Notes under the pieces: model-generated
What the model saw: only the letters and a program-made list of their open reading frames with translations
Databases searched by the model: none
What the model was told of the DNA's origin: nothing
Position numbers and translations under genes: made by a program
Part shown: in pieces, positions 12,401 to 22,657 of the stretch
How the letters are laid out: every line of letters begins with the position of its first letter
Position numbering within the stretch: the stretch's first letter is position 1
Origin: Strigamia acuminata
Lineage: Eukaryota; Arthropoda; Chilopoda; Geophilomorpha; Linotaeniidae
Length of the DNA: 64,000 nucleotides
NCBI GenBank assembly: GCA_949358305.1
Contig: OX442321.1
Coordinates: 5,481,605-5,545,604 of the forward strand
Reading direction: 5' to 3'

Positions 12401-13740
12401 TGAGCATAAACATCCATTTATCAGCTGAAACTTAACTAAAACTCTAACAATTCATCAAAAATTCATCACATTGTGTTTTTTATTTGTCATTTATTTATCA
12501 ATATAAAGATTCAAAATTTCCTGCCACGGACTGAGTTGCAGTGTCCCTCTGTTGGGAGCAAGTGTTATTAACTATATCTGAGGAGCTCCAACCAATAGTC
12601 ATGCTTTACTGTCGACATAGCAACAGTCACGTGTTTGTGTTCTTCGTTCCATTTCACAGGTCGTTCGTTTTCATCCTAAGCGCGTCGACGTTCACGTTAT
12701 TTAATTCGGGTTTGATTTCCAATAGGTTGATTTGTTTCATAAACACGGGATTAACATTTCCGAAAATTACTCAGGAGGTTTGAATTCTTTAAAAAATGAT
12801 CCATTTATTTTCTTACATATCTTATTGTTTGGCGTCATTTTAGGTTTACGATAGGCCTAGTTCAAAATGTAATTTCTTCTGTATTTCTTCAGTTATGTGG
12901 CGGTTGAGTATTTATTTGGCAAGAATATTATTTGATGTGCCTTTTGGAGCTGTTTGCTGGTTTTTGGTGCTTTTTCAAAGTTTCGTTTGAATTTTTCATT
13001 TGAAATTGAATTTGTCTTGTCATGATTGGTAATGGCATTCTAACCCCAGTTTGTTCCCTTTTATCTGTGCATTTACAATACACATTGAAATTAACTTTGT
13101 GTAGGAGTGCATATATTTGCAAATGTGTGGCATTGAGTGTACGCCTCTACCTCTTCCTCCCCATCAGTCTTGTGTTTCATTTTTCAGACTGAATTGAAAA
13201 TTGTTTGCGATCCATTATTTCAACAACTCTTGAACATCCTTTGTACTTGCTCCAGGTTTTGTGACCATTTTGTGCCAGTGTTACATTGAACCTATCCACA
13301 AGTGAATTTGGGCGCATTAATGCATTGTCTTGGTGCCATGTGCGGCTCTTGATTTTATTTTATTGTATCTAGTATGGACCCAGAAGTCTTTGCCACCACA
13401 AACATTCATTTATTGCTGCCTGTGGTTATTTATGCCATTACCTCCATTCTACATACCTTCTACTAGTTTGAACAGTTTATTGTAGCTTTGGTTGCATGTC
13501 TGACATGATATTTCTTTAATCAAACCAGCAATTTATTTTTTTGGTTATTTTAGAGTGGTTTTGGTAATTTCAAGTCATTTTGGATGTGCTTTGATGGCTT
13601 TCCATCTAAATGCAGCAAAAGGTGTAATGAATGCTGTTCTATCTTATCAGAAACTATCTTTAAATCTTTCTAGTCTATCCTATCTTGATCCAAATCTGAA
13701 TCTGGCTTCAACTTATTTATATTCAGTGTTGGTTTTTAAT
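12400..13740 (-). repeat. Repeat unit U1, proximal part (interrupted at 13740 by the MULE)
   Basis: This stretch is highly similar to 42365-43770, 47890-49290, 57700-58400 and 63300-63617. It shares landmarks such as 'tgttgggagcaa', 'ccatagcaacagtcacgtg' and 'acgggattaacatttcc'. On the minus strand 13180-13330 contains the conserved 3' exon of an unknown gene (see 48680-48904), here damaged by small deletions. The unit resumes at 37962 on the other side of the large transposon, because the break at 13740 falls inside 'ggtttttaattaatg', which is uninterrupted in the other copies. Confidence 0.85.
13732..13740. repeat. Left 9-bp target-site duplication of the large MULE (gtttttaat)
   Basis: The sequence gtttttaat directly precedes the left terminal inverted repeat and is found again at 37962-37970 directly after the right one. 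A 9-bp duplication is the usual size for Mutator-like elements. Confidence 0.9.
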
Positions 13741-13869
13741 GGGGTGCCGTTCCAACGGCGAATCGTCCAAGGGCGAATCTGGCCATTCGGACGAATGGCG
13801 AATTTCGACTTTATTCTGTCCAAAACAGTCCCAACGGCAAATTTCTCCCAATTCAGCATTGGGACTGCT

Positions 13870-15075
13870 TTTGGACCTTTCTAATGGCGAATTGGTAAAC
13901 GATTTGCCATTGGAAACGCAAAAACGTGACCAATGGCGAATATGTGTGTGCTGAATTTCGCCATTGGAAACGCAAAAACGTGACCAATGGCGAATATGTG
14001 TGTGCTGAATTTCGCCATTGGAAACGCAAAAACGTGACCAATGGCGAATATGTGTGTGCTGAATTTCGCTATTGGAAAGGGTTTTGCGTTTCCAATAGCG
14101 AATATGTGTGTGCTGAATTTCGCCATTGGAAACGCAAAAACGTGACCAATGGCGAATATGTGTGTGCTGAATTTCGCCATTGGAAACGCAAAAACGTGAC
14201 CAATGGCGAATATGTGTGTGCTGAATTTCGCCATTGGAAACGCAAAAACGTGACCAATGGCGAATATGTGTGTGCTGAATTTCGCCATTGGAAACGCAAA
14301 AACGTGACCAATGGCGAATATGTGTGTGCTGAATTTCGCCATTGGAAACGCAAAAACGTGACCAATGGCGAATATGTGTGTGCTGAATTTCGCTATTGGA
14401 AAGGGTTTTGCGTTTCCAATAGCGAATATGTGTGTGCTGAATTTCGCCATTGGAAACGCAAAAACGTGACCAATGGCGAATATGTGTGTGCTGAATTTCG
14501 CCATTGGAAACGCAAAAACGTGACCAATGGCGAATATGTGTGTGCTGAATTTCGCCATTGGAAACGCAAAAACGTGACCAATGGCGAATATGTGTGTGCT
14601 GAATTTCGCCATTGGAAACGCAAAAACGTGACCAATGGCGAATATGTGTGTGCTGAATTTCGCCATTGGAAACGCAAAAACGTGACCAATGGCGAATATG
14701 TGTGTGCTGAATTTCGCCATTGGAAACGCAAAAACGTGACCAATGGCGAATATGTGTGTGCTGAATTTCGCCATTGGAAACGCAAAAACGTGACCAATGG
14801 CGAATATGTGTGTGCTGAATTTCGCTATTGGAAAGGGTTTTGCGTTTCCAATAGCGAATATGTGTGTGCTGAATTTCGCCATTGGAAACGCAAAAACGTG
14901 ACCAATGGCGAATATGTGTGTGCTGAATTTCGCCATTGGAAACGCAAAATCGTGACCAATGGCGAATATGTGTGTGCTGAATTTCGCCATTGGAAACGCA
15001 AAAACGTGACCAATGGCGAATATGTGTGTGCTGAATTTCGCTATTGGAAAGGGTTTTGCGTTTCCAATGGCGAAT
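13870..15075. repeat. 54-bp tandem array, left arm (about 22 units)
   Basis: Each unit runs 'tttcgccattggaaacgcaa', 'aaacgtgaccaatggcgaat', 'atgtgtgtgctgaa'. Units are almost identical. Because 54 is divisible by three, frames without stops run through the array on both strands; these are not genes. Four units (near 14066, 14390, 14822 and 15040) are a variant in which 'ctattggaaagggttttgcg' is followed by 'tttccaatag', itself an inverted repeat. Variant units recur after blocks of 5, 7 and 3 standard units, suggesting expansion by unequal exchange or slippage. Confidence 0.95.
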
Positions 15076-15356
15076 TGAAATTGAACGAGCCGAGTGTGTA
15101 TTTAAAGTGCTTGTGAGTCACGAGCGAACGATTTGGTTTGTTTAAACTGGTCGACTGATTTATTTAGAAAGTTCTGCTGTTTAAATAAGACGAATTAAAC
15201 AGAACGTTGAGTGGACGTGATTCCCTAAAGCAAACGAACTGTGGACGTGATGCCAGGCGAGAGGTGACCGGATGTCACAGTGCTAAAGCCAATATTGGCC
15301 TAATATTGGTAGGCTACAAGAACGTATTGCTAGCTGATCGATTTTTACACATGCCG

Positions 15357-15545
15357 CATTTGCGCGATCGAATACAGCTAAACACCCGCCGTATTTGGGC
15401 GATCGAATACAGCCAAACACCCGCCGCATTTGCGCGATCGAATACAGCTAAACACCCGCCGTATTTGGGCGATCGAATACAGCCAAACACCGGCCGTATT
15501 TGGGCGATCGAATGCGGCGGATGTTTGGCTGCATTCGATCGCGCA
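15357..15545. repeat. 35-bp CGATCG-centred tandem array, left arm
   Basis: About five units of the form 'gcatttgcgcgatcgaatac' plus 'agctaaacacccgcc' alternate with 'gtatttgggcgatcgaatac' plus 'agccaaacacccgcc'. The last unit is followed by an inverted one (gcggatgtttggctgcattc), so the array folds back on itself at its inner end. Confidence 0.9.
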
Positions 15546-15600
15546 AATGCGGGCAGTGTTTGGTCGGTTCTCAGGTCTTAAAAAAATAAATAATAATTGA

Positions 15601-15760
15601 AATTGAACGAGCCGAGTGTGTATTTAAAGTATTTAAAGCAAACGAACTATGGACGTGATGCCAGACGGATGTCACAGCGCTAAAGCCAATATTGGCTATA
15701 ATTGGTAGGTTACAAAAACGTATTGCTAGCTGACTCCGACTGGTCCGCAACACACGCAAC
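15601..15760. repeat. Extra partial copy of the arm linker sequence
   Basis: Positions 15603-15735 repeat, with deletions, the linker found at 15076-15335 (gaacgagccgagtgtgtatt, ggacgtgatgccag, aatattggct). It is a duplicated, diverged piece of the left arm just inside the inverted repeat. Confidence 0.75.
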
Positions 15761-15988
15761 ACACGCTGCTGGTTTTAATTCAAAGTTATCTTTATTTGTA
15801 ATTCTAACTGGTTATGTAGTGCAATCGTCAGCTCCTATTGGCTGTTTAAAATAAAACGTTATTGAGACGTTCTCGTCTCCTTCCCATTCTCGTGTTCGTC
15901 TCGTCTCGTGTTCCTCAGGAACCCGAAAATTCTACAATTCATTAGTTCGAGACCAGCAGGACATGAACAGTGTTACACAACAATTTAG

Positions 15989-16413
15989 AACCCAAACGGA
16001 CTCAGCATCGAACGGAATCACATGTGCGAGGTCAAGTTAAACTTTCCATTCGATATCGATGCGAGTAACCTTGTATGTATATAAATATAACGCCTCACGC
16101 AGCACGTAAAACGTATTTACACGACATTTTTACTGAAATAAAAGTTTGAAATTAAACAAAAAGCAATTTGAGGCACAAAACTGTGCATTTAAGTGCAAAA
16201 ATTCATACTTTTGGCTTAAATTTTGAAACTTGTATAAACAATGCCGTGTGGGTCCAAAAAACGCTTAAATAAATGAAAAATGAATTTTAAAATGAATTTT
16301 TGTTACAGGCATCGAGTAACAGCACCGGACATTACGTTTACTTCACCAAACATAAAACGAAGATAGTACGACGGACAACGCACCCGAAATTTATGGAAGA
16401 TACATATTTTTAA
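15989..16413 (+). CDS. Two terminal exons of an unrecognised gene inside the MULE
   Basis: Exon 15989-16072 lies between an acceptor (aatttag) and a donor (gtatgt) and encodes NPNGLSIERNHMCEV then KLNFPFDIDASNL. Exon 16309-16413 follows an acceptor (tgttacag) and encodes ASSNSTGHYVYFTKH, KTKIVRRTTHPKFMEDTYF and TAA. Both are phase 0 at the shared junction. An AATAAA follows at about 16478. Upstream exons are not evident. Composition and splice signals look genuine, but I recognise no family. It could be an element gene, a captured host gene fragment or chance. Confidence 0.4.
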
Positions 16414-17123
16414 TATTGTGTAAATTATTATGTCTATACATTAATGCTTCTTTTTGGAAAGGAGATCGAAAAAACCGTTAATAAAACTTCTGTTATTCTA
16501 TATTATGGAATGGATTTTTTTGTGTTAATAAAATAAATTTTAGAAATTTTTCTAATATTTGAATTAATAATCATTTGGATTGAAATGAGCACGGTGCTTT
16601 TGTAGAAGCGCGCAAAGCATTGCGGAGTACCTGCTCTGCACGCAGGAGCAGCAAGCGGTACAGCCAATCTAGCTGCCTGATTTAACATTGTTGTCCCAAG
16701 AGCAGCAATCGGAAATGTAGAAAGCGGCGCCTAATCGCTTCAAACAACACGTTTTTGAAAAGTTTAATTCTTTTCATCACATATTGTCTATGTTATTATT
16801 CATTAAGCAGAGCCGGCTTGTGGGTCTTGCAAAAAATGTTTTTATTTTGGCAAAGTATTTTTTATCCCAAAAAGTTCATTTGTAAAGTAGATTGTCTCTA
16901 AAAAGAGTCTATTGCAGCACATGATAATGCATTTATTTGCCTAAAAATGTCTAAAAATGCATTTATTTTCGCCAGGTCGCTTACTACGACAAGACTGAAA
17001 CGTTGCAAATGAGATTGCACAAATTTTGACAATTTTGCATTAAAATGACCCAAAAAAAATGCATTTTTACACGCAGATTGCAATTTGTCTGTCGAAAGAA
17101 ACGTTTTCTAGTGGTTTCTGCAG

Positions 17124-17926
17124 ATGATGATGTTAATCTGAGCCAGCCATTTGATCTCTCTCGTTTACAATGCTACATGAAATACGGATTGCCGAAACGG
17201 GACTCAATTTTAAGATACAATCGGACTCTCCAACCCAGCTGGGTTTTGGAACACTAAAAAAACAAAAGCCGCATTGAACTTTACAAGTGTAGGGCCATCC
17301 ACGTATTTGAAATGTTTCGCAACACCAAAATATAGTAGGCACTTGATTCAAAATTTGATCGTGAAGATGGTGATGAGGAAACTGAAGTGTTTCATTATTG
17401 AACATTGCAATTATTGCACTAGAATGCAGAGAATTCTCCGCATTCATCGAGGTTTGATAACCGATCGAATGATTTGATTTTTTGACGTTTTTGATGGATT
17501 TAAATGTGAAAAAAAGTTATTTTTGGTTGGAAAATATCGATTTGAGCTCGAATTTTGATGAATTTGTTATGAAAATGTGAATTTTTGATGGTTTTTAACA
17601 CTTTTAACCGATTTACATTCTGATTAATGTGGATACGTTTAGGAATTGTTCCATTTATGGTTTGTTTTGGCCAATCATGCGCTGTTTAGTTTCGTACTGA
17701 CAATTTTGCATTAAAATAGCACGAAAAAATGCATTTTTACACGCAGATTTCAATTTGTAAGTTTGCTTACTGTTAAAACTATTTATAGGAAAAGGCAAAC
17801 TGTGTAAGATTTGTATTACTTTTCATTTTAATTTTTTTTTCTCAAATATACTTGTAGAAAGTACGATTGGGAGGACAGCAGTGCCTGCATATGGACATGA
17901 TCAAGATCTATTTTGAAAACGAATAA
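17124..17926 (+). pseudogene. Scattered exon-like segments of unknown origin inside the MULE
   Basis: Three open segments sit behind plausible acceptors. 17124-17257 encodes DDVNLSQPFDLSRLQCYMKY and a following 24-residue stretch to a stop. 17339-17401 encodes ALDSKFDREDGDEETEVFHY and a stop. 17858-17926 encodes KVRLGGQQCLHMDMIKIYFE, NE and a stop, with AATAAA at about 18003. They do not join into one obvious gene. A nearly 60-bp direct repeat flanks part of the region (17030-17095 and 17700-17760). Confidence 0.3.
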
Positions 17927-20338
17927 TTATACAAAAAATATTTAATATTTTTGAAAAATTGTACTTCCTTATTTTAAATTTGATGTATTTTTCTTTCAAT
18001 TGAATAAAAACATATATTTTAATTTTTTCATCGATTTTTTCATTCCAACATGATTGACGGCCGGAAAATGAAGGCAAAATTGTCTATTTTAATAAAAATA
18101 AAAACATGATCAAATGTTGAAGAAAGAACTAGCTGCTAAGCTGATTGAAAAAAAAAGAATTTGAAACAAACGTCGAAGAAGTAGACACGATAAGAGCATC
18201 GTCCGATTTCGTGGGAAATGAGACGCGGCATCGAAAAGTGATATCCTCGTAAGTTGCGAGGCAGGAAAGCCACGCGTAATGAACCTCGATTCAAGAAACG
18301 ACCTTAAAGCCGAGACAGCAAATTACGTGAATTAATTATAACCGTTGACTAAATGCAATTAAAAGTTTTATTCAACATATTGGAACGTATTGGAACACGT
18401 ATTGCAACCAGTATTAGACACTCTGGATAACTTTTTTAATGTTTTTGAGATGGCGGAAATGTAAAACCAAGATGAAACGATCATCGCTGTTCAAATATTC
18501 GTTCTAATGAACACGAACCAGATGTCGGAGACGGACATGCATTTGGTCATCATTGACACAATTAGAGAGTCTCGTTTTAAAGGTGAAACGCAATAAATTG
18601 GCGGAATTTGTCATACTTATACTGAATTGGGAAATAAGACACGTGGACGACGAGAAAACAACACGACTTGGGACCATAGCTTTTGGATGAGAACAAAAAA
18701 CCATTCGACTATTTTCCGACAGTTTCGAGCACAGGACACATGTTTTATTGCAGTTTATCCAGTAGGAGGAGGTTTACCGCTCCCGTGGGCGACACAGACT
18801 TGCACATGCAGTTCTATAAAAATGAAGAAACGACGATAATTTTTGATAACATCACAGAATAAAAATTCGTGTTTTTATTTCGAATTGAAAATGTAGCGGT
18901 CGGTTTATTTTGACGATCAAATTGAAGGCAGCAATTGCAGGCTTTTGCCAATCGGTGACAAGTATTTCTTCGACTTGGAAATCCACATGAAAATCTTGGA
19001 GAGTTGTATAAATGAGAGAGAAATTGCCGGGTAGTTGGCAAAATTAAAAATGTAAAAGTCAGTGCAGAAATTCGACGGAGAAATTAATATTTTCCCGAGA
19101 GTTGATAATTCCACTGATTTATGAATACATCAGCACATTTTTGAATTCGTGGAAGATAAATTAGAGATAAACAAAATATATCGATCTCGTTCAGTTTGTG
19201 ACGATTCTACTTTTGGTTGAATTATAAGCCATTAAACGAGATAAATCGGTCGGAACAAGACATTGCTAAACCTAACAATAACCTAACCGAGATAAGCTAC
19301 GAAATATGTGCAACGTGAATAAATAACCAGAATAGCAAATAACTTACGGTTTTCCATGTTTATTATCAATACAACTGGTTCTGGGTTCTGGGCATGTGTA
19401 AACATAACCGATCGTTTTTGACGTTGCAATCGAATTCTTTCGAAGGTCGCCATGTCGTTTTTTCACTGTTCGATTGAATCTACGTTGGAACGACGTATCG
19501 GGGCACCTTTCACCCACATTTTTTAATCAATTTTCACGTGATTTTTTTTTTATTTATTTATTTTTTTATAATATTTTTTTTTTTTTTTTTTTTTTTAAGG
19601 AATTTAAGTGAAGTCACATTATTCAGCAATAGTCATTCTGTCCAAAAGACTATTTATTTCTGTACTAAGCCGTGGAATAGTAGGAAGTTTTCATTAGAAG
19701 CAACTCGCGCATTTCAATTCTTTTTAAGGTAATGACTTTGTGACCACAATCTTTTGCTATGCATAAAATGTTTGATACGGTTTGATTGCGAGGCCGGCTT
19801 GGAACAAAAAAATATATTTTTAGACTTTAAAATATAACTTAGCTAAAATATTAGACGCTTTTTAAAAAAAAACTTAGTCTATATTTTGAAAACTTATATT
19901 TTAAAGTTGTTAGCAATGAGAGAGCGGCTGACAAGAGAATTGACAACTGTTCTGGTTGGAAAATGTGCACAAACTGATTTATTCGAGCTCTGTACAATTA
20001 AAAAGTAAACAAAACAATTCTCGAACTTAAAATGTTACGACTTCTTCAATTGGTTGGCTTGACGCGACGTCATCAAACGACACCGACAGGTGCGCTACGT
20101 GGCAGGTGTTCGCCCCAGGCGCAAGGTCATCGCACAGACGTGAGGTCATCCTATGGCCTCACAAAAGTCTAAAAATATATTTTTTTGTTTCATTTCTTCT
20201 GGTAGAACTTACTGCTGCTATTCTCTTGGTTATTTTCTACTTTAGTATAAAGAAATTCTTACAATTCATCCAGAATTGTATGTTAACTAAATTTCACGTC
20301 ATTATGACGTAATTGTAAACTCTGCCAACGGAATTTTT
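17927..20338. other. MULE interior, AT-rich, no convincing gene
   Basis: One exon-like piece is visible at 18941-19030 (acceptor attgcag, donor gtagtt), reading LLPIGDKYFFDLEIHMKILE then SCINEREIAG. A poly-T tract lies at about 19545-19600. Otherwise I see only AT-rich sequence and short fragments without consistent frame. Confidence 0.4.
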
Positions 20339-20389
20339 TCTTTAAAGATCATAGGAAAAGAAATAAAAAATTTCTCTCATAGCTTTGAA

Positions 20390-20500
20390 ATAACCATGTT
20401 AAATCAAAATAAATTAGGCGCATTCAATTCTAAATTACCAAATTCCGATTTCAAAAACTTGATTACAGAATCGGTTTTTAACTTTTAACGAGTTAAACAA
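20390..20500. repeat. Internal direct repeat shared with 36386-36495
   Basis: The roughly 105-bp stretch starting ataaccatgttaaatcaaaa is nearly identical to one at 36386, just inside the right inverted arm of the MULE. It probably marks a former subterminal position. Confidence 0.75.
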
Positions 20501-20923
20501 CTAAACATCTGTAATGCAGGGAAGCATTACATATTAGACTTCTAAATCCTGTCCCTCTGTCCCTAAATAAAACACCGAAATAAAAGAAGATACAGTAATT
20601 AAATAAAAAATAAAATTTTTGGCCAAAATAGAGCAACAACAAACCAAATCCCGCCAAAATTCGATCAAAAATGATCAAATTCGCGTAAGATAGCTCAACA
20701 ACAAAAATATAAAAATAAATAATACTGTAATTTGTATTAACGACAATCAAAAATCTAATAGTTTTGCATTTTCCGCTACAAAGCCGTCGCCGGTTGCTAG
20801 GAGACAGCGAGACGGCTGCACTGTAATGCGCGTTGATTCGTTCGTAAATTGGTTGTTTTTTTTTGTTTGATACATTTAATCGGAAAACTTTTTGATTTGA
20901 TTTGATTTATTGAAAAGAGGAGC

Positions 20924-21031
20924 CAGGGCCGTTTCTACCTATGAGGCGAAGAGGCGGCCGCCAGGTGGCCATGCCGTGGTAAGTAACTTTACCAAGGCCG
21001 CCTCTTTGCCTCATAGGTAGAAACGGCCCTG
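20924..21031. mobile_element. 108-bp hAT-type MITE with 8-bp target duplication
   Basis: Inverted arms of about 36 bp begin cagggccgtttctacctatg and end with the reverse complement at 21031, around a roughly 36-bp loop. The element is flanked by agaggagc at 20916-20923 and again at 21032-21039. CAGGG-type termini and an 8-bp duplication are typical of hAT elements. It has no coding capacity and lies just upstream of the transposase frame. Confidence 0.92.
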
Positions 21032-21448
21032 AGAGGAGCGAAAAGTGTATCTTAATTATGCGTTTTTAAGATTTTTCATTCGAAATTCGAAAGTTAGATT
21101 ACATTGCATCTGCCATGCGGCTAAAAGTTATTCATTTAAAATGGGTACATAACCTTTTTTAAGGTTATTTCAAAGCTATGAGAGAAATTTTTTATTGCTC
21201 TTCCTATGACCTTAAAGGATTTTGAAGAGATTTGAATTTTTTTCCATCGTTTTTTGAATAAAACTCATTTTTTTGCGGTTTTTTTTAAAAATAAAATTGA
21301 ATTTTTCATCAATTTTGAATTAAATTGAGTTTTTAAAAAAATGTTTTTGAATCAAATTGAATTCTCAAAAGATTTACATGAGGCTTTGTGATGTTATTTT
21401 GTAAATTTTTAATTTATTAATTCTTTATTAATTCTTTTAATTTTACAG

Positions 21449-22362
21449 CGGATATCAATATCAAATACAGACATGCAAGCCACTATCATCGAAGGATTCC
21501 GAAAGAATTCTAAGCTGTATTTAATAGATGGACTACTCTATAGGCGCGATTCCTCAAAGGACAATAAAGCATACCTGTCGTGCAATGACAGAGCTTGTAG
21601 TGGAAGGGCGATTTTGCAAACAATCACAAATGAATCACTAATTTCAAAAGAACATAATTTAGCACATCTGGATGCACACGTAGATGTAGCAAACAGGCAG
21701 TTTGCAGTTGTCGTTAAAACACGTGCTGAAGAAGAACCTTCAGTTAGCTTACGCACCATTTACCATGCCGCTGGTTTAGAGATCCCTGAAGCAACGACAT
21801 CATTCAGGTCTGCGGAGTCGGGAATGGCAAAGAGGCGGCGTCTGAATTTCCCAGTATTGCCTGACACTTCAGAGGAGTTAGCCCAGCTGTTACCCGAAAT
21901 AATGCATGGCCAAACGATTGGAGAAGAGATTTTTTTTCGAGAGCGACTGGTTGCGGGTGATGTAGAGATGTTAGTTTTCGCAGGGCCTCGAATGGTCACT
22001 GCCGCGACGAATGCTACGCTTTACCAGATGGATGGGACATTTACAGTTGTTCCGTTACCTTATTACCAACTGTTCACCATATTCGCCATTACGAACGGAT
22101 TTGCACTGCCTGTTCTGTTTGTGCTTATGACAGGCAAGACCCAGGCTGCGTACGAGACTTTGCTACGGTATGCAAAGAGCCTTAACTTAATGCGAGCTCA
22201 GGACCTAACCATTATCACCGACTTCGAGACAGGCTTGCTGCCAGCCATTCACCAACAGCTGCCTAATGCCCGGCACCACGGCTGCTACTTCCACTATTGC
22301 CAGGCTCTCTGGAGGAAAGTTCAAAGTCTGCGAATGATAAGAGAATACCGAACTGTGGTTGA
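21449..22362 (+). CDS. MULE transposase with N-terminal FLYWCH zinc finger (C-terminally truncated frame)
   Basis: The frame is open from a splice acceptor (ttttacag, 21441-21448); the first ATG is at 21473. The N-terminus is a FLYWCH-type zinc finger: LYLIDGLLYRRDS, then SCNDRACSGRAI (C-C pair), then EHNLAHLDAH (His region). FLYWCH fingers are common DNA-binding modules of animal MULE transposases. The MULE catalytic domain follows: first Asp in YQMDGTFTVVP, hydrophobic core YYQLFTIFAITNGFALPVLF, second Asp in LTIITDFETGLLPAI, and the C/H motif CYFHYCQALWRK. Soon after (about 22340) the recognisable domain stops, and the segment expected to hold the third acidic residue (Glu) is absent. The frame continues only into Cys-rich translation of an 18-bp repeat. 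This looks like an internal deletion plus frame change relative to the RING part downstream. Confidence 0.88.
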
Positions 22363-22657
22363 GATCAAAAGCATCGATTGTTGTACCCGCACCGATTGTT
22401 GTACCCGCACCGATTGTTGTACCCGCACCAATGCCTGTTGCTCGGCCACGCCCAAACACGCGCGCCCGTGTGCGAGATGCAAATGTAGTACCACCTGTAG
22501 TTGCGCCACGAGATGCAAATGTAGTACCACCTGTAGTTGCTCCACGAGATGCAGACGACATGAACTGCATAATATGTCTAACTGCCAGAAAGAATGCCAT
22601 TTTTCTGCCATGTGCACATGGCCACTGCTGCTTGCCTTGCAGTGAGCGGGTGATGCG
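22359..22657 (+). CDS. Proline-rich linker and RING finger, 5' half (interrupted by Gypsy LTR)
   Basis: This is in a different frame from the transposase. Three copies of an 18-bp unit encode IVVPAP repeats (about 22374-22427), and two copies of a 36-bp unit encode ANVVPPVVAPRD (about 22478-22550). Then CIICLTARKNAIFLPCAHGH is followed by CCLPCSERV. This is the first part of a C3HC4-like RING of the kind at the C-terminus of IAP-type E3 ligases. The Gypsy element inserts at 22657/22658. The final CPFC zinc pair lies beyond the far LTR at 35092-35103 in the same frame once the insertion is discounted. Confidence 0.82.
22654..22657. repeat. Left 4-bp target duplication of the Gypsy element (tgcg)
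   Basis: tgcg lies directly outside the LTR and recurs at 35029-35032 directly outside the other LTR. Confidence 0.88.

Larger units (their letters stand above)
13741..15600. repeat. Left long terminal inverted repeat of the MULE
   Basis: This is the inverted counterpart of 36522-37961. In order it contains the terminal 40 bp, a stretch of diverged 'aatggcgaat' words, the 54-bp array (13870-15075), a unique linker (15076-15350) and the 35-bp array (15357-15545). It ends in an AT-rich tail (ttaaaaaaataaataataatt) that also matches the right end. Confidence 0.88.
20340..21220. repeat. Segment bounded by a 55-bp imperfect inverted repeat
   Basis: The left arm at about 20343-20398 (catag, aaaaatttctctcatagc, tttgaaataacc) is the reverse complement of about 21163-21218 (ggttatttcaaagctatgag, agaaattttttatt, cctatgacctt). 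The bracketed segment contains a repeat shared with 36386-36490 and the MITE at 20924. I found no clear target duplication, so it may be an older insertion or a local inversion-duplication. Confidence 0.6.

Noticed and set aside
13870-15075. CRISPR-like array
   Set aside because: Units are contiguous with no unique spacers, and the sequence is from an intron-bearing animal genome.
13926-15116. Long open frames (up to 396 residues, both strands) across the 54-bp array, and the matching ones at 37126-37973
   Set aside because: The unit is 54 bp, a multiple of three, so any stop-free frame stays open. The frames have only the repeat as content and occur on both strands.
18504-19114. Small ORFs on both strands (66-75 residues) around 18.5-19.1 kb
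   Set aside because: No paralogue, no consistent splice context apart from the piece at 18941-19030, and overlapping frames on both strands.
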